DNA from: Pseudomonas sp. GV071
GTDB taxonomy: Bacteria; Pseudomonadota; Gammaproteobacteria; Pseudomonadales; Pseudomonadaceae
Direction: 5' to 3'
Assembly (NCBI RefSeq): GCF_003050835.1
Contig: NZ_QAOJ01000017.1
Span: 1-64,000 of the forward strand
DNA length: 64,000 nt
In this document: positions 35,751 through 44,376 of the stretch, piece after piece
Position numbering within the stretch: the stretch's first letter is position 1
Layout of the letters: every line of letters starts with the position of its first letter
Program-made: the position numbers and the translations under genes
Notes under the pieces: model-generated
What the model was told of the DNA's origin: nothing
What the model saw: only the letters and a program-made list of their open reading frames with translations
The model's database searches: none

Positions 35751-36491
35751 TCACGGTGTTTCGCCGGGTTTCGGTGTGCGCGCCAGGCAATACACGTCAA
35801 CCCGCCGGGCGCCGGCTTGTTTCAGCTGGCGCGCCAGGCTGTTGGCGGTGGCGCCGGTGGTGAGCACGTCGTCGACCAGCGCCAGGTGGCGGCCCTTTAC
35901 CCGTGCGGGCTCGGTGAGGCTGAAGGCATTGCGCAGATTGCGCTGGCGGGCAGCGGCGTCAAGGTCTTGCTGGGCGTTGGTTTCTCGTTCGCGGCGCAGC
36001 AGGTGAGCATTCACCTCCAGTTGCAACGGTGTACCTAGCCAGTCGGCGAGCATGCCGGCCTGGTTGAAGCCGCGCTGGCGCAAGCGCTGTTTGCCCAGCG
36101 GTACTGGCACCAGCAGGTCCGGGCGCGGCAGGCCCTGAGCGAAGGCGTTTAGCAGATGGTGTGACAAAAGCTCCCCCAGCAGACGTCCCACTGGCCACTT
36201 GCCGTGGTGCTTGAATCGGGTAATCAGCTCGTCGACGGGAAAGCCGTAGTGCCAGGGCACCACTACCTGATCGAAATAGGGCCGCTGTTTCTGGCATTCA
36301 CCGCAGATCTGCCCGAGCGCCGGTAACGGCAAAGCGCAGATATGGCAGTGTGCGTCCAGCCATGGCAACTCGGTTTCACAGGGGCTGCAGATGGCGTAGG
36401 GATAATTGCCGCGCTGATCGCACAACAAACACAATTGTTTAATATTTAACCAGTTGTAAACCTGCTTCCATCGATCAGGTTGACAGCGCAT
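35751..36491 (-). CDS. comF: ComF-family amidophosphoribosyltransferase-like protein
   Basis: 246 residues. The N-terminal zinc-binding double CxxC (CLLCDQRG...CSPCETELP and CHICALPLP...CGECQ) precedes a type I PRTase domain with the PRPP loop LALVDDVLTTGATA. In naturally competent bacteria ComF acts in ssDNA uptake or recombination; in Pseudomonas its function is untested. It is divergent from bioB, with only 89 bases between start codons. The first codons overlap a candidate BirA operator. Confidence 0.9.
   Translation of the reverse strand: MRCQPDRWKQVYNWLNIKQLCLLCDQRGNYPYAICSPCETELPWLDAHCHICALPLPALGQICGECQKQRPYFDQVVVPWHYGFPVDELITRFKHHGKWPVGRLLGELLSHHLLNAFAQGLPRPDLLVPVPLGKQRLRQRGFNQAGMLADWLGTPLQLEVNAHLLRRERETNAQQDLDAAARQRNLRNAFSLTEPARVKGRHLALVDDVLTTGATANSLARQLKQAGARRVDVYCLARTPKPGETP
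36454..36486. promoter_or_regulatory. Candidate BirA (biotin repressor) operator upstream of bioB
   Basis: TTGTAAACC (36454-36462), 15 bases, then GGTTGACAG (36478-36486). The classical BirA site is an interrupted palindrome of this type (TTGTAAACC, about 15 bases, GGTTTACAA). Two of nine positions differ in the right half-site. It lies about 95 bases before the bioB ATG and within the opening codons of comF. Confidence 0.5.
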
Positions 36492-36580
36492 TTCGCTTCC
36501 TTAACTATGCCGAACATCCATACCGCGCTTGTGGGCTTTACGGTTTACGCCCCGCGCACGACTACAAGAAGGATTGCCAG

Positions 36581-37639
36581 ATGAGCGCCACCACCACACC
36601 TAACCTGCGTCACGATTGGTCCCTTGCTGAGGTTAAGGCGCTTTTTCAACAGCCTTTCAACGACCTGTTGTTCCAGGCCCAGACCGTGCACCGCGCGCAT
36701 TTCGATGCCAACCGCGTACAGGTCTCGACCCTGCTGTCGATCAAAACCGGCGCCTGCCCGGAAGACTGCAAGTACTGCCCGCAATCCGGCCACTACAACA
36801 CCGGCCTGGATAAGCAAAAACTGATGGAAGTGCAGAAGGTTCTCGAGGCAGCGGCGGAAGCCAAGGCCATCGGTTCCACTCGCTTCTGCATGGGCGCGGC
36901 GTGGAAACACCCCTCTGCCAAAGACATGCCCTACGTGCTGCAGATGGTCAAAGGCGTGAAGGCCCTGGGCCTGGAAACCTGCATGACCCTCGGCAAGCTG
37001 GATAAAGAGCAGACCAGCGCCCTGGCTGAAGCCGGCCTGGATTACTACAACCACAACCTCGACACCTCGCCGGAGTTCTACGGCAGCATCATCACCACCC
37101 GCACCTACGGCGAGCGTCTGCAAACCCTCGCCTATGTGCGCGATGCGGGCATGAAGATCTGTTCCGGCGGCATCCTCGGCATGGGCGAGTCGCTGGACGA
37201 CCGCGCCGGCCTGTTGATTCAGTTGGCCAACCTGCCGGAGCACCCGGAGTCGGTGCCGATCAACATGCTGGTGAAAGTGCAGGGCACTCCGTTGGCTAAC
37301 GCCGAAGACGTCGACCCCTTCGACTTCATCCGCATGCTCGCCGTGGCGCGCATTCTGATGCCGCAATCGCACGTGCGCCTGTCCGCTGGCCGCGAAGCCA
37401 TGAACGAACAGATGCAAGCCCTGGCCTTCTTCGCTGGCGCCAACTCGATTTTCTACGGCGAAAAACTGCTGACCACCGCCAACCCGCAGGCGGACAAGGA
37501 CATGCTGTTGTTCAGCCGCCTGGGGATCAAACCCGAAGAGCGCGAAGAGCATGCCGACGAAGTGCACCAGGCCGCCATCGAGCAAGCACTGATCGAGCAG
37601 AAGAGCAGCGAACTGTTCTACGACGCGGCCTCGGCCTGA
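36581..37639 (+). CDS. bioB: Biotin synthase
   Basis: 352 residues. Radical-SAM enzyme that inserts sulfur into dethiobiotin, the last step of biotin synthesis. The SAM cluster motif CxxxCxxC is in TGACPEDCKYCPQSGHY. The second [2Fe-2S] cluster ligands are supplied by STRFCMGAAW, LETCMTLG and the Arg in HVRLSAGREAM. AAGGA precedes the ATG. It is the first gene of bioBFHCD; a GC-rich hairpin lies between it and bioF. Confidence 0.97.
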   Translation: MSATTTPNLRHDWSLAEVKALFQQPFNDLLFQAQTVHRAHFDANRVQVSTLLSIKTGACPEDCKYCPQSGHYNTGLDKQKLMEVQKVLEAAAEAKAIGSTRFCMGAAWKHPSAKDMPYVLQMVKGVKALGLETCMTLGKLDKEQTSALAEAGLDYYNHNLDTSPEFYGSIITTRTYGERLQTLAYVRDAGMKICSGGILGMGESLDDRAGLLIQLANLPEHPESVPINMLVKVQGTPLANAEDVDPFDFIRMLAVARILMPQSHVRLSAGREAMNEQMQALAFFAGANSIFYGEKLLTTANPQADKDMLLFSRLGIKPEEREEHADEVHQAAIEQALIEQKSSELFYDAASA

Positions 37640-37650
37640 TCGTCCTTTCC

Positions 37651-37684
37651 CGCGCCGCCTGGCTTGCTCCGGGCGGCGCGTTTT
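37651..37684 (+). terminator. Hairpin with T4 between bioB and bioF
   Basis: CGCGCCGCC, 12 bases, GGCGGCGCG, then TTTT. It has intrinsic-terminator shape inside the bio operon and may act as a partial terminator or an mRNA-stabilising structure. The T run is short. Confidence 0.55.
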
Positions 37685-37705
37685 AATGCCGAGCTTTGAT
37701 CTGCC

Positions 37706-38893
37706 ATGAGCTTCGATCTCTCCGCCCGCCTGGCCGCGCGCCGCGCCGACAACCTCTATCGCCAACGCCCGCTGCTGGAAACCCCGCAGGGTCCCACCGT
37801 GGTGGTCGACGGAAAACCCTTGTTGGCCTTCTGCAATAACGACTACCTGGGCCTGGCCAACCACCCCGAAGTGATTGCCGCCTGGCAAGCCGGCGCCCAG
37901 CGCTGGGGCGTGGGCGGCGGCGCCTCGCACCTGGTGATTGGCCACAGCACGCCGCACCACGAGCTGGAAGAAGCCCTGGCCGACCTCACCGGCCGGCCGC
38001 GGGCACTGCTGTTTTCCACCGGTTATATGGCCAACCTCGGCGCCGTCACGGCGCTGGTGGGGCAGGGCGATACGGTGTTGGAAGACCGGCTTAATCACGC
38101 GTCCTTGCTGGATGCCGGACTGCTCAGCGGCGCGCGGTTTTCCCGCTATCTGCATAACGATGCCGATAGTTTGTGTATGCGTATCGCCCGCTCTTCTAAA
38201 AAAGAGCCTGAGGGCAACACGCTGGTGGTCACCGACGGGGTATTCAGCATGGACGGCGATCTGGCCGACCTGCCGACCCTGGCGAAAACCTGCAAAGCGG
38301 CTGGCGCCTGGCTGATGGTTGACGACGCCCATGGCTTCGGCCCGCTGGGCGCCAACGGCGGCGGCATCGTCGAGCACTACGGCCTGAGCATGGACGACGT
38401 GCCGGTGCTGGTCGGCACCCTGGGCAAAGCCTTTGGCACGGCCGGCGCCTTTGTTGCCGGCAGCGAAGAGTTGATCGAAACCCTGGTGCAGTTCGCCCGG
38501 CCCTACATCTACACCACCAGCCAGCCACCGGCGCTGGCCTGCGCCACCCTGCAAAGCCTCAAGTTGCTGCGCACTGAGCAATGGCGGCGCGATCACCTGA
38601 ATAGCCTGATTCAGCAATTTCGCAGGGGCGCCGAAGCCATCGGCCTGCAGCTGATGGACAGCTTTACGCCGATTCAGCCGATTCTGATTGGCGACGCCGG
38701 TCGCGCCGTGCGCCTGTCGCAGATGTTGCGTGAGCGCGGCTTGATGGTCACTGCCATTCGCCCACCGACCGTACCGCCGGGCAGTGCGCGATTGCGGGTG
38801 ACGCTGTCGGCCGCCCACAGCGAAGCGCAGGTGCAGCAGTTGCTCAACGCGCTGGCTGATTGCTGGCCGTTGTTGGAGCCGGCCGATGCGTAA
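37706..38893 (+). CDS. bioF: 8-amino-7-oxononanoate synthase
   Basis: 395 residues. PLP-dependent alpha-oxoamine synthase joining pimeloyl-ACP and alanine. Visible features are CNNDYLGLANHPEV, the substrate loop GGGASHLVIGHSTPHHELEE, the PLP-pocket DDAHGFGPLG and the Schiff-base Lys in GTLGKAFGTAGAF. The stop overlaps the bioH start by 8 bases, so bioF-bioH-bioC are coupled. Confidence 0.96.
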   Translation: MSFDLSARLAARRADNLYRQRPLLETPQGPTVVVDGKPLLAFCNNDYLGLANHPEVIAAWQAGAQRWGVGGGASHLVIGHSTPHHELEEALADLTGRPRALLFSTGYMANLGAVTALVGQGDTVLEDRLNHASLLDAGLLSGARFSRYLHNDADSLCMRIARSSKKEPEGNTLVVTDGVFSMDGDLADLPTLAKTCKAAGAWLMVDDAHGFGPLGANGGGIVEHYGLSMDDVPVLVGTLGKAFGTAGAFVAGSEELIETLVQFARPYIYTTSQPPALACATLQSLKLLRTEQWRRDHLNSLIQQFRRGAEAIGLQLMDSFTPIQPILIGDAGRAVRLSQMLRERGLMVTAIRPPTVPPGSARLRVTLSAAHSEAQVQQLLNALADCWPLLEPADA

Positions 38894-39617
38894 TCGTCTT
38901 GTCTTGCTGCCGGGCTGGGGCCTGGGCAGTGCACCGCTGGAACCACTGGCCGCGGCCTTGCGCGGCTTGGATGAGCGCCTGCGGGTGCAGATCGAGCCAT
39001 TGCCGTCAGTGGACTCCAGCGACCCCGCCGACTGGCTGGATGAGCTGGACGCCAACCTGCCGCAAGACTGCTGGCTAGGTGGCTGGTCGCTGGGCGGCAT
39101 GCTCGCGGCCGAGCTGGCGGCGCGACGTGCTGACCGCTGCTGCGGCCTGGTGACCCTGGCCAGCAACAGCAACTTTGTCGCCAGCAGCCTGTGGCCGCAG
39201 GCGATGCCGGCGGATGACTTCGCCAGCTTTCTGCAGGGCTGTGCGGAAAACCCGGACACCACCCTGAAACGCTTCAGCCTGCTCTGCGCCCAAGGCGGGC
39301 AAGAGTCGCGCAGCTTGGCTCGGCAACTCGCCGCTGGTGCGCCCCGAAGCGTCCCTGCTGAATTGCTGCAGGGGCTGCAGGTGCTGGCCGCGCTGGATAC
39401 CCGTGGCGCATTGCAGGCCTTCAGCGGTCCGCAGTTGCATCTGTTTGCCGCGGGCGATGCGCTGGTGCCCGCCGAGGCCGCCGGTGCGCTGTTGGAATTG
39501 CTCGGCGATGTCGAAGTGGGCTTGATCGAGCAGGCCAGCCACGCCTTTGTGCTGGAGCGCCCCCATGAAGTGGCGGCGGCGATCCAGGGTTTTTTGCATG
39601 AGTCCGGCGATGACTGA
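38886..39617 (+). CDS. bioH: Pimeloyl-ACP methyl ester carboxylesterase
   Basis: 243 residues, alpha/beta hydrolase that demethylates pimeloyl-ACP methyl ester to end BioC/BioH chain elongation. The start LVLLPGWGLGSAPLEPL holds the oxyanion region. The nucleophile is in GGWSLGGML (GxSxG), the acid near AAGDALVPAEA and the His in EQASHAFVLERPHEV. It overlaps bioF upstream (8 bases) and bioC downstream (8 bases). Confidence 0.94.
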   Translation: MRNRLVLLPGWGLGSAPLEPLAAALRGLDERLRVQIEPLPSVDSSDPADWLDELDANLPQDCWLGGWSLGGMLAAELAARRADRCCGLVTLASNSNFVASSLWPQAMPADDFASFLQGCAENPDTTLKRFSLLCAQGGQESRSLARQLAAGAPRSVPAELLQGLQVLAALDTRGALQAFSGPQLHLFAAGDALVPAEAAGALLELLGDVEVGLIEQASHAFVLERPHEVAAAIQGFLHESGDD

Positions 39618-40410
39618 ATTTTCCCAAGGCAGCTTGCCGGACAAACGTCAGGTGGCCGCATCGTTTTCCCGCGCCGCCGCCAGCTATGACAGCGTGGCGG
39701 AGCTGCAACGCGCGGTTGGCAGTCGCCTGCTGGAGCAGGTGCCGGCCAGCGTTGTTGCCGCTGATTGGCTGGATATCGGCTGCGGCACTGGCTATTTCAC
39801 CCGCGCCCTCGGTGAGCGTTTCGCCGCCGCATCGGGCATGGCCCTGGATATCGCCGAAGGCATGCTGCAACACGCGCGGCCATTGGGCGGCGCCACACAC
39901 TTTATTGCTGGCGACGCCGAGCGCTTGCCGCTGCGCGATGCCAGCCGTGACCTGCTGTTTTCCAGCCTGGCGGTGCAATGGTGCGGCGATTTTGCTGCCG
40001 TGCTCAGCGAAGCCCAGCGCGTGCTGCGCCCGGGCGGCGTGCTGGCGTTCAGCAGTCTGTGCGTCGGTACCTTGCAGGAGCTGCGCGACAGCTGGCAGGC
40101 GGTGGACGGCCATGTGCACGTCAACCGCTTCCGTCAGTTCACTGATTACCAACAACTGTGCGCCGCCAGCGGTTTGCAGGTGCTGAACCTGCAGGTGCAG
40201 CCCCATGCGCTGTATTACCCCGACGTGCGCAGCCTGACCCACGAACTCAAGGCCTTGGGCGCGCATAACCTCAACCCGGGGCGGCCAGGCGGCTTGACGG
40301 GTCGTGCGCGAATTCTGGCGCTGATCGACGCCTACGAACGCTTCCGCCAACCCCAGGGCCTGCCGGCGACCTACCAGGTGCTGTACGCCGTACTGCAAAA
40401 AGAAGGTTGA
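39610..40410 (+). CDS. bioC: Malonyl-ACP O-methyltransferase
   Basis: 266 residues from ATG 39610; an ATG at 39598 is an alternative, four codons longer. BioC methylates the free carboxyl of malonyl-ACP to start pimelate synthesis. SAM motif I is in WLDIGCGTGYFTRAL and post-I in GMALDIAEGML. The N-terminus LPDKRQVAASFSRAAASYDSV is typical of BioC (KxxVAxxFxxAAxxYD). It overlaps bioH by 8 bases. Confidence 0.94.
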   Translation: MTEFSQGSLPDKRQVAASFSRAAASYDSVAELQRAVGSRLLEQVPASVVAADWLDIGCGTGYFTRALGERFAAASGMALDIAEGMLQHARPLGGATHFIAGDAERLPLRDASRDLLFSSLAVQWCGDFAAVLSEAQRVLRPGGVLAFSSLCVGTLQELRDSWQAVDGHVHVNRFRQFTDYQQLCAASGLQVLNLQVQPHALYYPDVRSLTHELKALGAHNLNPGRPGGLTGRARILALIDAYERFRQPQGLPATYQVLYAVLQKEG

Positions 40411-40411
40411 T

Positions 40412-41095
40412 ATGAGCGCTGCATTTTTTATTGCTGGCACCGACACCGAGGTCGGCAAAACCACGGTCGCCGCCGGCCTGTTGTGCGCGGCCCGGCGTCA
40501 GGGCCTGAGCACGGCCGCCTGTAAGCCGGTGGCGTCCGGCAGCGAAGAAACCGCCGAGGGCCTGCGCAACAGCGATGCCGTGGCGCTGCTCGGGCAGTGT
40601 TCGCTGCCGTTGAGTTATGCCGAGGTCAACCCGCTGGCCTTCGCCCCGGCCATTGCTCCGCACCTGGCGGCGCGCGAGGCGGGTGTCGAGCTGACAGCGG
40701 CTGCGTTGCTGGCGCCGGTTCGTCATGTGTTGGCGCAGGGCGCCGATTTCACCGTGGTCGAAGGGGCGGGTGGTTGGCGAGTGCCGTTGGCGGCGGGCGG
40801 TTATCTGTCGGACTTGCCGGTGACGCTGGGTTTGCCGGTGATTCTGGTGGTGGGCGTGCGTCTGGGCTGTATCAATCACGCGGTGCTGAGCGCTGAGGCC
40901 ATTGCGCGCGATGGCCTGCAGTTGGTCGGCTGGGTGGCCAATATCGTCGACCCGGGCACTTCGCGCCTGGAGGACAACCTCGTCACGTTGACCGAGTTGT
41001 TACCCGCACCGTGCCTGGGTCGCATACCGCGCCTGGGCGATGCCAGTCCTGAGGCGGTCGCTGATCATCTGCAGCTTTCTCACCTGCAGCTATAA
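40412..41095 (+). CDS. bioD: ATP-dependent dethiobiotin synthetase
   Basis: 227 residues. Closes the ureido ring of dethiobiotin with CO2 and ATP. The P-loop is in AGTDTEVGKTTVAAGLL, the Lys/Ser substrate site in AACKPVASGSEET, and the adenine-site and metal region in FTVVEGAGGWRVPLA. It starts one base after the bioC stop and is last in the operon. Confidence 0.96.
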   Translation: MSAAFFIAGTDTEVGKTTVAAGLLCAARRQGLSTAACKPVASGSEETAEGLRNSDAVALLGQCSLPLSYAEVNPLAFAPAIAPHLAAREAGVELTAAALLAPVRHVLAQGADFTVVEGAGGWRVPLAAGGYLSDLPVTLGLPVILVVGVRLGCINHAVLSAEAIARDGLQLVGWVANIVDPGTSRLEDNLVTLTELLPAPCLGRIPRLGDASPEAVADHLQLSHLQL

Positions 41096-41187
41096 ACAGT
41101 GGCGAACCGATAGCCTTTTGTTTGTACGTTTTTTGATCGCGATCTGCTTAAATTGGCGTCAGAAATTTCTCTTTAATGAGGTTGGCG

Positions 41188-41427
41188 ATGGAAATCTCGG
41201 GTAGTGCATTCAGCTCCGGGTTAAGCGGCGTGCAATCTGGCCAGCGCCGGATTGATCAGGCGGCGTCCGATATCGCGAGTAATTCGGTTAGTCGCAACTC
41301 CGATGCGGCCAGTACCGCTGACAATCTGGTGCAACTGAGCGTCGGCAAAACCGAAGCCCAGGCCGGCGCCAAAGTGATCGAAACCAGTGATGAGGTGCTC
41401 GGCACCTTGATCGATATTCGCGCCTGA
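41188..41427 (+). CDS. Mini flagellar-rod/hook-like protein (N- and C-terminal helices only)
   Basis: 79 residues from ATG 41188, with GAGG seven bases upstream. The N-terminal half (GLSGVQSGQRRIDQAASDIA SNSV) resembles the N-terminal helix of FlgB/C/F/G/E proteins, where ANNIANxxT is usual. The C-terminal half (AGAKVIETSDEVLGTLIDIRA) resembles their C-terminal helix (xAKVIxTxDEMLxxLLxI). The whole middle domain is absent. No flagellar genes lie nearby. I infer a minimal coiled-coil relative of rod proteins; function unknown. There is a further 57-base gap to the metalloprotease-like gene. Confidence 0.65.
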   Translation: MEISGSAFSSGLSGVQSGQRRIDQAASDIASNSVSRNSDAASTADNLVQLSVGKTEAQAGAKVIETSDEVLGTLIDIRA

Positions 41428-41484
41428 TCCGGCGCGTTTGCCCGGTTGTTCGGGCCTGTTTACCAAGGGCGCGTCGAGGTGCCC

Positions 41485-42228
41485 ATGCAAATCGGCAGTG
41501 CTGCAACGCATCCCTTCTCCACGCCGGCCTTGCTTCCTGCGAGCTTGCGTACGCCTGCCACTCGTGACGCTGTTCCCCCTGTTACTGCGATTGAAGCCAC
41601 CCCTGATGCGACGGTGACCCTATCTGCGGACGGCACGCGCCTGGCCGCGGAGGACAAGGACGCCACGGGCGCCGACAGCGAGCAAGGGTCGACAGCGCAA
41701 TCTGATGAAACAAATCCCCGCCAAGCGCAATTGGACCGGCAGAAGATCGCCGAACTCTCCGGCCGCGACGCCGACGTGCGCTCCCACGAAGCCGCCCATG
41801 CCTCGGTAGGCGGCGCGTATGCCGGCTCGCCGAGCTACACCATGCAGCGCGGGCCGGATGGGAAGTCCTATGCCATTGGCGGCGAAGTCGGCATCGATGT
41901 CAGCGCCGTGCCGAATGACCCGGCCGCCACCATCAGCAAGATGGAAGTGGTGATGCGTGCCGCCCTGGCACCCGCCGACCCCTCCGGGCAAGACCTGCGT
42001 GTCGCCGCCGAGGCGCAGGGCCTGGCCTCCGCGGCGCGTGCCGAGCTGGCGCAGGAACGGCGCAACGAGCGGGTCGAACAAGCCGAAGAAAAACGCGCGG
42101 AGAAAGACCAGGACGACCCCGCTGCCGACAACGGTGCGGCAAGCGCCGACACTTCCGCTCCACTTCAGGTGTACCAGAGCATCGCCACCCCGCTGGACAG
42201 CACGCCGCAAATAGTCGCTATCGCTTAG
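41485..42228 (+). CDS. SprA-related / CJM1_0395-like putative metalloprotease
   Basis: 247 residues from ATG 41485 (GAGG before it). The N-terminal about 85 residues are low complexity (Ala, Thr, Asp rich). The conserved core begins DRQKIAELSGRDADVRSHEAAHASVGGAYAGSPSY, in which HEAAH is a zinc-type HEXXH followed by a conserved GG, then YTMQRGPDGKSYAIGGEVGID. A charged, probably helical tail follows (ARAELAQERRNERVEQAEEKR). There is no signal peptide. The family is widespread but uncharacterised; protease activity is inferred from HEXXH only. Confidence 0.75.
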   Translation: MQIGSAATHPFSTPALLPASLRTPATRDAVPPVTAIEATPDATVTLSADGTRLAAEDKDATGADSEQGSTAQSDETNPRQAQLDRQKIAELSGRDADVRSHEAAHASVGGAYAGSPSYTMQRGPDGKSYAIGGEVGIDVSAVPNDPAATISKMEVVMRAALAPADPSGQDLRVAAEAQGLASAARAELAQERRNERVEQAEEKRAEKDQDDPAADNGAASADTSAPLQVYQSIATPLDSTPQIVAIA

Positions 42229-42379
42229 CGCTGTAGGACGGATGCTTGACAAGGTTTCGGCGTAAACGTATGTTTCAAACGCCTGTTTGATTGCTGGGCT
42301 GAATCCTGGCCGCCGGGCAATCGAGAAAGATCTCGCACAAGACCGCCAAGCCGGTCTCCACATCGTAGAGGTTACCGCT

Positions 42380-44185
42380 ATGCCTGATTACAAGGCCCCC
42401 TTGCGTGATATTCGTTTCGTACGTGACGAGTTGCTCGGCTACGAAGCGCACTATCAGAGCCTGCCGGCTTGCGCAGATGCTACCCCGGACATGGTCGACG
42501 CCATTCTCGAAGAAGGCGCCAAGTTTTGTGAGCAAGTGCTGTCGCCGCTGAACCGCGTTGGCGACCTGGAAGGCTGCACCTGGAGCGAGTCCGGGGTTAA
42601 AACCCCGACTGGTTTCAAAGAAGCCTACAAACAGTACGTTGAAGGCGGCTGGCCAAGCCTGTCGCACGACGTTGACCACGGTGGCCAAGGCCTGCCGGAA
42701 TCCCTGGGCCTGGTGCTCAGCGAAATGGTCGGCAGCTCGAACTGGTCGTGGGGCATGTACCCAGGCCTGTCGCACGGTGCGATGAACACCATCTCCGAGC
42801 ACGGCACCCCGGAACAACAGCACACCTACCTGACCAAACTGGTATCGGGCGAGTGGACTGGCACCATGTGCCTGACCGAACCGCACTGCGGTACCGACCT
42901 GGGCATGCTGCGTACCAAAGCTGAACCGCAAGCGGACGGCTCGTACAAAGTTTCCGGCACCAAGATCTTCATTTCCGCTGGCGAACACGACATGGCCGAT
43001 AACATCGTCCACATCGTTCTGGCTCGCCTGCCGGACGCCCCTCAGGGCACCAAAGGTATTTCGCTGTTCATCGTGCCGAAGTTCAACGTGAACGAAGACG
43101 GCAGCGTCGGTTCGCGTAACGCCGTGTCCTGTGGCTCGCTCGAGCACAAGATGGGTATCCACGGTAACGCCACCTGCGTAATGAACTTCGACGGCGCCAC
43201 CGGCTTCCTGATCGGCCCAGCGAACAAAGGCCTGAACTGCATGTTCACCTTTATGAACACCGCTCGCCTGGGTACCGCGCTGCAAGGTCTGGCGCACGCT
43301 GAAATCGGCTTCCAGGGCGGCCTGAAATACGCCCGTGAACGTCTGCAGATGCGCTCCCTGACTGGCCCGAAAGCGCCGGACAAAGCCGCTGACCCGATCA
43401 TCGTGCACCCCGACGTACGTCGCATGCTGCTGACCATGAAAGCGTTCGCCGAAGGCAACCGCGCAATGGTCTACTTCACCGCTCAACAAGTGGATATCGT
43501 CAAGTACAGCCAAGACGAAGAAGCCAAGAAGAAGGCCGACGCACTGCTGGCCTTCCTCACGCCGATCGCCAAAGCGTTCATGACCGAAGTCGGCTTCGAA
43601 GCTGCCAACCACGGCGTACAAATCTATGGCGGCCACGGCTTCATCGCCGAGTGGGGCATGGAGCAGAACGTTCGCGACAGCCGTATTTCCATGCTGTACG
43701 AAGGCACCACCGGTATTCAGGCCCTCGACCTGTTGGGTCGTAAAGTCCTGCAAACCCAAGGCGAAGCACTGAAAAGCTTCACCAAGATCGTGCACAAGTT
43801 CCTGCAAGCCAACGAAGGTAACGAAGCAATCGCCGAGTTCACCGCGCCGCTGGCCAAGCTGAACAAAGAGTGGGGCGAGCTGACCATGAAGGTCGGTATG
43901 GCGGCCATGAAGGACCGCGAAGAAGTCGGTGCCGCTTCGGTCGACTACCTGATGTACTCCGGCTACACCTGCCTGGCGTACTTCTGGGCTGACATCGCTC
44001 GTCTGGCCGCTGAGAAATTGGCTGCCGGCACCAACGAAGAAGCCTTCTACAAAGCCAAGCTGGCAACCGCGCGCTTCTACTTCCAGCGTATTCTGCCGCG
44101 TACCCGTACGCACGTAGAAGCCATGCTGTCGGGCGCCAACAACCTGATGGAACTGGCAGAAGAAGACTTCTCCCTGGGCTACTAA
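42380..44185 (+). CDS. Acyl-CoA dehydrogenase (paralogue 1, FadE-like)
   Basis: 601 residues from ATG 42380 (GAGG eight bases upstream). FAD enzyme for the first step of fatty-acid beta-oxidation. A small N-terminal AcylCoA_DH_N segment (MPDYKAPLRDIRFVRDELL) precedes the N, M and C domains; the middle domain has MCLTEPHCGTDLG. The catalytic Glu is in MLYEGTTGIQALDLLGRK, followed by an extra C-terminal domain. Strongly similar to the other two dehydrogenases in this window; layout matches PAO1 PA0506, as I recall, for which long-chain substrates are reported. Codon use is strongly biased (CTG, GGC, AAC, GAA), suggesting high expression. Confidence 0.93.
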   Translation: MPDYKAPLRDIRFVRDELLGYEAHYQSLPACADATPDMVDAILEEGAKFCEQVLSPLNRVGDLEGCTWSESGVKTPTGFKEAYKQYVEGGWPSLSHDVDHGGQGLPESLGLVLSEMVGSSNWSWGMYPGLSHGAMNTISEHGTPEQQHTYLTKLVSGEWTGTMCLTEPHCGTDLGMLRTKAEPQADGSYKVSGTKIFISAGEHDMADNIVHIVLARLPDAPQGTKGISLFIVPKFNVNEDGSVGSRNAVSCGSLEHKMGIHGNATCVMNFDGATGFLIGPANKGLNCMFTFMNTARLGTALQGLAHAEIGFQGGLKYARERLQMRSLTGPKAPDKAADPIIVHPDVRRMLLTMKAFAEGNRAMVYFTAQQVDIVKYSQDEEAKKKADALLAFLTPIAKAFMTEVGFEAANHGVQIYGGHGFIAEWGMEQNVRDSRISMLYEGTTGIQALDLLGRKVLQTQGEALKSFTKIVHKFLQANEGNEAIAEFTAPLAKLNKEWGELTMKVGMAAMKDREEVGAASVDYLMYSGYTCLAYFWADIARLAAEKLAAGTNEEAFYKAKLATARFYFQRILPRTRTHVEAMLSGANNLMELAEEDFSLGY

Positions 44186-44212
44186 GTTGTAGCTGCTCCA
44201 CCGGTTGAAAAG

Positions 44213-44246
44213 AACCGCTCGCCCCTAAAGGCGGGCGGTTTTTTTA
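44213..44246 (+). terminator. Rho-independent terminator after dehydrogenase 1
   Basis: AACCGCTCGCC CCTAAA GGCGGGCGGTT is followed by seven T. It ends the dehydrogenase transcript before the diguanylate cyclase gene. Confidence 0.9.
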
Positions 44247-44376
44247 TGCCCGGGTTTCTCTGTTCCTACAGCAAGATGTTTCGCTCTCTAATAGAGGAAA
44301 TTGCGACAGGAAACGGTGCCGAACGCGCAAGAAATAGGCAAAATGCCAGCCGTTCGCTGCCTTCTTCTGGCGGCCC

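Noticed and set aside
36545..39661. A 1038-codon open frame on the minus strand across bioB, bioF and bioH
   Set aside because: It is antisense to three certain genes; its predicted protein is Ala/Gln/His/Arg-rich and has no domain. High GC with strong third-position bias creates such frames.
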